Positions 60,301 to 64,000 of a stretch of 64,000 nucleotides of DNA are shown piece by piece. The stretch's first letter is position 1; every line of letters begins with the position of its first letter. Position numbers and translations under genes: made by a program. This stretch comes from Bugulina stolonifera (lineage: Eukaryota; Bryozoa; Gymnolaemata; Cheilostomatida; Bugulidae), in assembly GCA_935421135.1 (NCBI GenBank), contig OW285190.1, positions 16,192,501-16,256,500 on the forward strand, read 5' to 3'. The notes beneath the pieces were generated by a model. It was not told the DNA's origin. It searched no databases and was given only the letters and a program-made list of their open reading frames with translations.

Positions 60301-60645
60301 CGGCCTTTAGCTCAAACAGTTCACCTGTTTAACCAATATAACTCATTATTACAATAAACTATATGATGACTCATACACCTTAACCTTCACTACTGTTGAG
60401 CCATCTCAAGCCATGACACATGTACAAAAATAAATCATGTCTTGAATATTAGAATATTTATTGAATATTGTACACGTATGTCTACAGATGTTTTGCTCGC
60501 TGTGGTGAGAGAGGAAATATACTCCTTAATTACACGCCTCTAAGTTCAAGGGTACCGGTGGAGAGGTATTAATTAAGATTTTCAATTGAACACATAGCTA
60601 CTTCTTACCTTTCTTGGTTGTGGTAAAATATTTGGAGTCCGTCAT
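51391..60645 (-). CDS. AP-1/AP-2 complex subunit beta (beta-adaptin)
   Basis: 944 residues in 20 exons (5' to 3'): 60609-60645, 60219-60324, 59628-59763, 59069-59182, 58821-58925, 58233-58384, 57647-57782, 57262-57416, 56689-56829, 56372-56537, 55910-56101, 55461-55590, 54703-54925, 54247-54445, 53756-53923, 53498-53643, 52793-52919, 52302-52473, 51927-52081, 51391-51465. It starts [20 protein letters not shown]. The HEAT-repeat trunk spans about residues 1-590 ([36 protein letters not shown]), the Gly/Ser/Pro hinge about 598-720 and the ear about 720-944. Large subunit of clathrin adaptors: it binds sorting signals and clathrin in coated-vesicle formation at the trans-Golgi, endosome or plasma membrane. 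Hinge clathrin-box-like LLNLS lacks the usual final acidic residue; DLL motifs are present. AP-1 and AP-2 beta cannot be separated here. A 5'UTR intron acceptor (CTGTATAG) lies at 60668. Confidence 0.97.
52485..52770. repeat. About 24-bp minisatellite in a beta-adaptin intron
   Basis: The unit ATACTGACACCTGTGTTGGT plus TATAT repeats about twelve times with variants (CTCTGTTAATA, ATGATTTATGG). The array lies between the exons 52302-52473 and 52793-52919. It generates long repetitive ORFs that are not genes. Confidence 0.9.
55762..55896. repeat. 45-bp tandem repeat, three copies, abutting a beta-adaptin splice donor
   Basis: Three 45-bp units (AGCATGTCAAGACAGTGAAA...GAACACAAAAGGTC). The second and third are identical and the first has a few changes. 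The array ends 13 bp from the exon boundary at 55910 on the minus-strand donor side. Confidence 0.93.
57748..57910. repeat. Tandem duplication spanning a beta-adaptin exon start
   Basis: The first part of the exon ending at 57782, with its acceptor, is duplicated upstream in the intron (minus strand). The ACAGGTGGGGACAGGTGTTT-type block is followed by TATACTAGACTGTGTCAGTGG and recurs as ACAGGTGGAGACAGGTG... at about 57812-57850, with a third partial copy at about 57885-57910. Only the first copy continues into the conserved coding sequence (GYQPRDERD). The second reaches a stop. Confidence 0.8.
58099..58170. repeat. 12-bp tandem repeat, six perfect copies
   Basis: ACAATAGTGACC repeated six times without change in the beta-adaptin intron left of the exon starting at 58233. 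Confidence 0.97.
59461..59541 (-). CDS. Possible extra cassette exon in beta-adaptin
   Basis: On the minus strand, 81 nt lie between an AG acceptor (CCATGCAG|GTC) and an excellent donor (GGAAG|GTAAGT). They are open in phase 0 and would insert 27 residues ([20 protein letters not shown] followed by TGHFFWK) after residue 93, between NTFVK and DSEDPNPL. Known beta-adaptins have no insertion at this point, so it would be an alternative exon or a chance ORF. Confidence 0.35.
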
Positions 60646-60743
60646 CACAAATTCGAATATTGTGTAATCTATACAGAAAAGAAATAACAGTGTAACAATC
60701 AACGAGTCAAAATTGAATCATACAAGATAGACAAGGCTATTTA

Positions 60744-60987
60744 GGGAGAAACCGTGGCCTAGTGGTAAGGGCTCTGGATTTCCATGTGAGAGTCCCAGAT
60801 TTGATTCCCATAAGGGTTATTGGTGGTGCTAGGAAGGGTATCCAACCTTATAATGCTCCTGTGCTACATTAAGTTAGCTTTGCCGTTGGTGAAGTGCCTT
60901 CTCCACCCAAAATTAGAAAAAATGCAGATCTCTTTAGATCATTGCTTTCTTATCTGAGATTAATAGCGGTAAGTAAAATTGGTAAGT
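60744..60987 (+). mobile_element. tRNA-derived SINE, copy 1
   Basis: About 243 bp. The head resembles a tRNA gene, with a perfect A box (TGGCCTAGTGG, 60755-60765) and a degenerate B box (GATTTGATTCC). The body contains GGAAGGGTATCCAACC and TGAAGTGCCTTCTCCACCC. It lies just upstream of the beta-adaptin coding start, in the 5'UTR intron or promoter region, in antisense to that gene. Confidence 0.85.
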
Positions 60988-61453
60988 TATTTTTCATTTG
61001 GAAGGAGAGAGAAGTGAACACTATCTAAAGGCAGATATCAAATATCACTCTCATTCAGAGACACTTAACGTAACAGAGACTTAGGCTATGTTGCACTAAA
61101 CTAACCACAAACAAAACTATGACTTTTGAAAATAAGTTGGTCTAAAAATAAACATGCAACACGGAGCTGCATCCAACTTGCGATTCTTTCGGGTTACCTA
61201 CAAAGCTACTAGCTACTAGGCTTACACACAACCTACAATATAATAGAGGGTATCCGTTTTTCTAGCCATTTGAGGACAAGATGGGGAGCACAACAATACT
61301 AATTATGTTAATTTCACATTTATAAGTAGTAGCATGTATTATATCACATAATTGCTACTATTATGTTATATTATTAGATATTTTTGTTGAAAGGAGTTTT
61401 CTTTTAAAGTCTCAGTATGACAAAACCATAAAAGGTATTAAATTACTATTATT

Positions 61454-61697
61454 GGGAGCTGCCGTGGCCTAGTGGTAAGGGCTCTGGACTTTCATATGGG
61501 AGTCCCAGGTTCGATTCCCATAAGGGTCATTGGTGGTGTTAGGAAGGGCATCCAACCTTATAATGCTCCTGTGCTACATCAGTAACTTGACCATTGGTGA
61601 AGTGCCTTCTCCACCCCAAATTAGAAAAAATGCAGATCTCTTTAGATCTTTGCTTTCTTACCTGGGATTAATAGAGGGAAGTAAAATTGATAAGTTT
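61454..61697 (+). mobile_element. tRNA-derived SINE, copy 2
   Basis: About 243 bp, same family and orientation as copy 1 and about 90 percent similar by eye. It has an intact A box (TGGCCTAGTGG) and B box (GGTTCGATTCC, about 61508-61518), so it could be a Pol III promoter. The tail passes into an AT-rich (ATTATT)n-like stretch. It is not a functional tRNA gene, because the 3' acceptor half does not pair with the 5' end. Confidence 0.88.
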
Positions 61698-63661
61698 TTT
61701 ATTAAATTACTATTATTACTTTTACTAAATTATTATTATATTATTCAAATTATATTAAATATACATATATTATATACATATTGTATTACATTACATGTAT
61801 ATTTATATTAGAATTAAGGGCAAAATTAGAATACATAGGCTTAAGGCTAATTATAAAATATCATTATATTTAATTTTATAATTTAATTTAATATATTATT
61901 ATTATTTTATATATTTATATAATAAACATAATTATTATGATTATGATAATAGCCTATAGGCTAATATAATATATTAATATTTACTAAATTAAATCAAATC
62001 CTATCCTTGACTAAAAATAAGTAATTAAATCCAAAAAGATCCATAAACGTCTCAGTGCTTGATCACTAATACAAACACTGACATTTCATAGGTTATAGTA
62101 TAAACATAATTCAAGTAAATTAAAAAATTGAAATCAGAAAACCCAAAGAAAAGTTCATCAAATCCATAGAGTTATCTCTATGGTCAAATCTACACCTCTC
62201 ACTAGTGGCATGAACTGTTCCCAATCAAACTGCCCTAACCGACATGCAAGCGTTAGTTGATATACAGAGATCAATGTGCTCCAAATAGCTTGCGGACTGC
62301 TTTTCTGATTAAAAATAATATACGAGCGGAACAAAGTATTTCGCATAGAGTTATATGGTATTTCGCGTAATTTACCCGACCCCACTGTCAAACAAACGCT
62401 TAGGTACACAGACCATTATGAACGAAACATTTTATTTCCTGAAATAGGGGTTGGACAACTTCTGTTAAATCCAACATAGCAATATTGAGCTATCAGTATT
62501 TTCTATTTTGCAATGAAACAGTATTATATACTATACTATGCCATATCAGGCAAGGAGTCCTTTTTGATTATACAATGAGCTATGGCCTATGCCTATCATG
62601 GATGTAGTGTAGTCAAAACATGTGGAAATTGCCCACTGCAGCATAAACATTAACGTAGGGCCTTGAATCTTGATGGCTTGATGCCTGATGGCATGTGATT
62701 TAGTGCCTTTGGTGTGTTATGACAAATGATCTTGGATAGTCATGAAAACTTTAGAGATAAAGAGGATAACTCTTGTAAATCCAAAAGAATTCGAATCAAA
62801 GTAGTGGCATCTTTGAATGCGAAATGAAAATTTTTTCTACACAATAAAACAAACTTGTCACCATTTGGTTATCACATAATACACTAGCACTGACATGAAA
62901 AATAGCAAAAATATACACAGAGATGCTATCAATACCATACTTGCACCTACTTTTTGTATGTCAATGAGTCAACAAACATCTTTGATAAACTGACCTTTTG
63001 AGACCGCTGTTGCTTAGGTTAAGTTTTTATTTAAGAAATCATTCAACATTTATATTATTTGTTATTTTCACATTGTACTTTGCACTTTATTAATAAAACT
63101 CCAGACACTATGCTTGTATAGTTTTGGAGCTCCAATGCACTACCTTTCTCACTTTTATATATGGCAAACATACATGCCTTGAGTATGTACACGATAGGTG
63201 ACAAAAACATGATGGGACCTGCGGTTATGGGTAAGATGCCTTAGTGCATACGTATACTCTTACATGTACAAACTATATAACAAGTTTATCAACCAGTCTC
63301 TGTTACCCAGGAGGATAGATAACATACTGCATCTATAGAAATAAAACCCAAACATTTCCATTATTATAAGAAGAATAGCATTCCATGTGAGAGATAGCAG
63401 AGGTCTACAGAATAAAACAATGCTATTTGTTTCAACAATAATGGCTGTATAATATTGGGATCTTCTCACGCAACACATAGAATCTTCAACTTCACTGTCA
63501 CTAAACAGCATAACGATGGGTTGCTTGGTAACCAATAAACAAATTGTAGCAATTATTCCACTAATAACTCTCAACATTATATATCACTGATACTTGAGTT
63601 GAGTGGCAGCAGATTGTCTATTGTGACAATGTACCCTGCATTGGATGAGCTGACATGTATT
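61698..63661. other. AT-rich non-coding stretch
   Basis: About 61700-62000 is extremely AT-rich low-complexity sequence. ORFs on the minus strand at 62158-62409 and 63260-63577 have no splice context or recognisable domain and are not called. The 3'UTR of the gene entering from the right should lie just below 63661; a minus-strand AATAAA occurs at about 63087. Confidence 0.5.
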
Positions 63662-63861
63662 CTAAGTGTCCTCCCCATATACAAGTACACGGCGTGAGCT
63701 AGCTGATATGTATTGCATTAAGTACTCTACTCCCTGAGTCCCTGTATGTGTAGGATCAATTGATGTCTACCATCCTTTCTATCCAGGATGACACAGCAAC
63801 TAGTTTCTGGCCTGAGCTGTACATTCAGGTCCACATGTGCAGGTTCAAGTTCCTTACATTC
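63662..63861 (-). CDS. Last two exons of an unrecognised gene (partial)
   Basis: Minus-strand exon 63771-63861 (acceptor TATTAG|GAATGT, donor GGATG|GTAGAC, phase 0 in and 1 out) joins 63662-63741 (acceptor TGTATGTACACATACAG-like, stop TAG at 63662-63664). The product ends ECKELEPAHVDLNVQLRPET, then SCCVILDRKDGTQGVEYLMQ, then YISASSRRVLVYGEDT. The composition and exact phase match make it a credible C-terminus of a larger protein whose other exons lie beyond 64000. A possible further exon ends at a GTAAGG donor near 63915, but its frame is unclear. Family unknown. Confidence 0.6.
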
Positions 63862-64000
63862 CTAATATACAAGGGAAAATCTTAAACTCCAAAACTACTG
63901 TAATGGAGCTCCTTACCCGTAGGAGGAATAAACAAACGGCACAGAGATATAAAAACAAAAACATACAATGTAGCTGTAGGCAATTTACCAGTAGAACACT

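Noticed and set aside
62158..62409. Minus-strand ORF of 83 codons
   Set aside because: Reasonable composition, but no splice sites, neighbours or recognisable domain. It could be a transposon relic but cannot be supported.
63260..63577. Minus-strand ORF of 105 codons
   Set aside because: Hydrophobic, low-complexity composition typical of AT-rich random sequence, with no supporting context.

Overview
This is a window of animal nuclear DNA. The genes are split by many short-to-medium GT-AG introns, the sequence is AT-rich, simple TACATG and ATATG satellites are dense, and the introns hold solo LTRs, non-autonomous DNA transposons and a tRNA-derived SINE. The gene content (a DPP6/DPP10-type pseudo-peptidase, an aldo-keto reductase, a beta-adaptin) is metazoan. 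Compact genes, AT richness and palindromic TACATGTA repeats suggest an early-branching invertebrate such as a demosponge, but I cannot prove the taxon. Exon models below were built by hand from splice sites, reading phase and family similarity. For the DPP, AKR and AP genes every junction keeps frame and the total coding length is a multiple of three.

Layout. 1-4461: no convincing gene, several satellites. 4462-34009 (+): a DPP6/DPP10-like single-pass membrane protein with up to four alternative phase-0 first exons (4462, 10545, 12876, 15542) feeding one shared exon 2 that starts ELVGS at 18596, then about 20 more exons encoding the beta-propeller and alpha/beta-hydrolase domains. The nucleophile serine is replaced by glycine. 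Introns hold two solo LTRs (16024-16697 minus, 22190-22996 plus), an ATATG satellite, a 704-bp hAT-type element (26016-26719), a TIR element (29351-29619) and foldback repeats. 34462-40443 (+): an NADPH-dependent aldo-keto reductase in ten exons, with a third solo LTR (36367-37359) in one intron. 41428-41823: a large inverted repeat. 42667-46033 (-): a candidate small gene of about 63 codons in three exons, antisense to the start of the next gene. 44880-50848 (+): an unrecognised basic, Ser/Arg/Pro-rich protein. 51391-60645 (-): AP-1/AP-2 beta-adaptin, 20 exons and 944 residues, plus a possible extra 81-nt in-frame cassette exon. 60744-61697: two copies of a tRNA-derived SINE. 63662-63861 (-): the last two exons of an unrecognised gene entering from the right edge.

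The genes do not form an operon or one pathway. The most interesting locus is the DPP6/10-like gene. In vertebrates, DPP6 and DPP10 are catalytically dead accessory subunits of Kv4 channels whose alternative first exons all splice to an exon beginning at this same juxtamembrane sequence. Here both the dead active site and the multiple-first-exon layout appear together.
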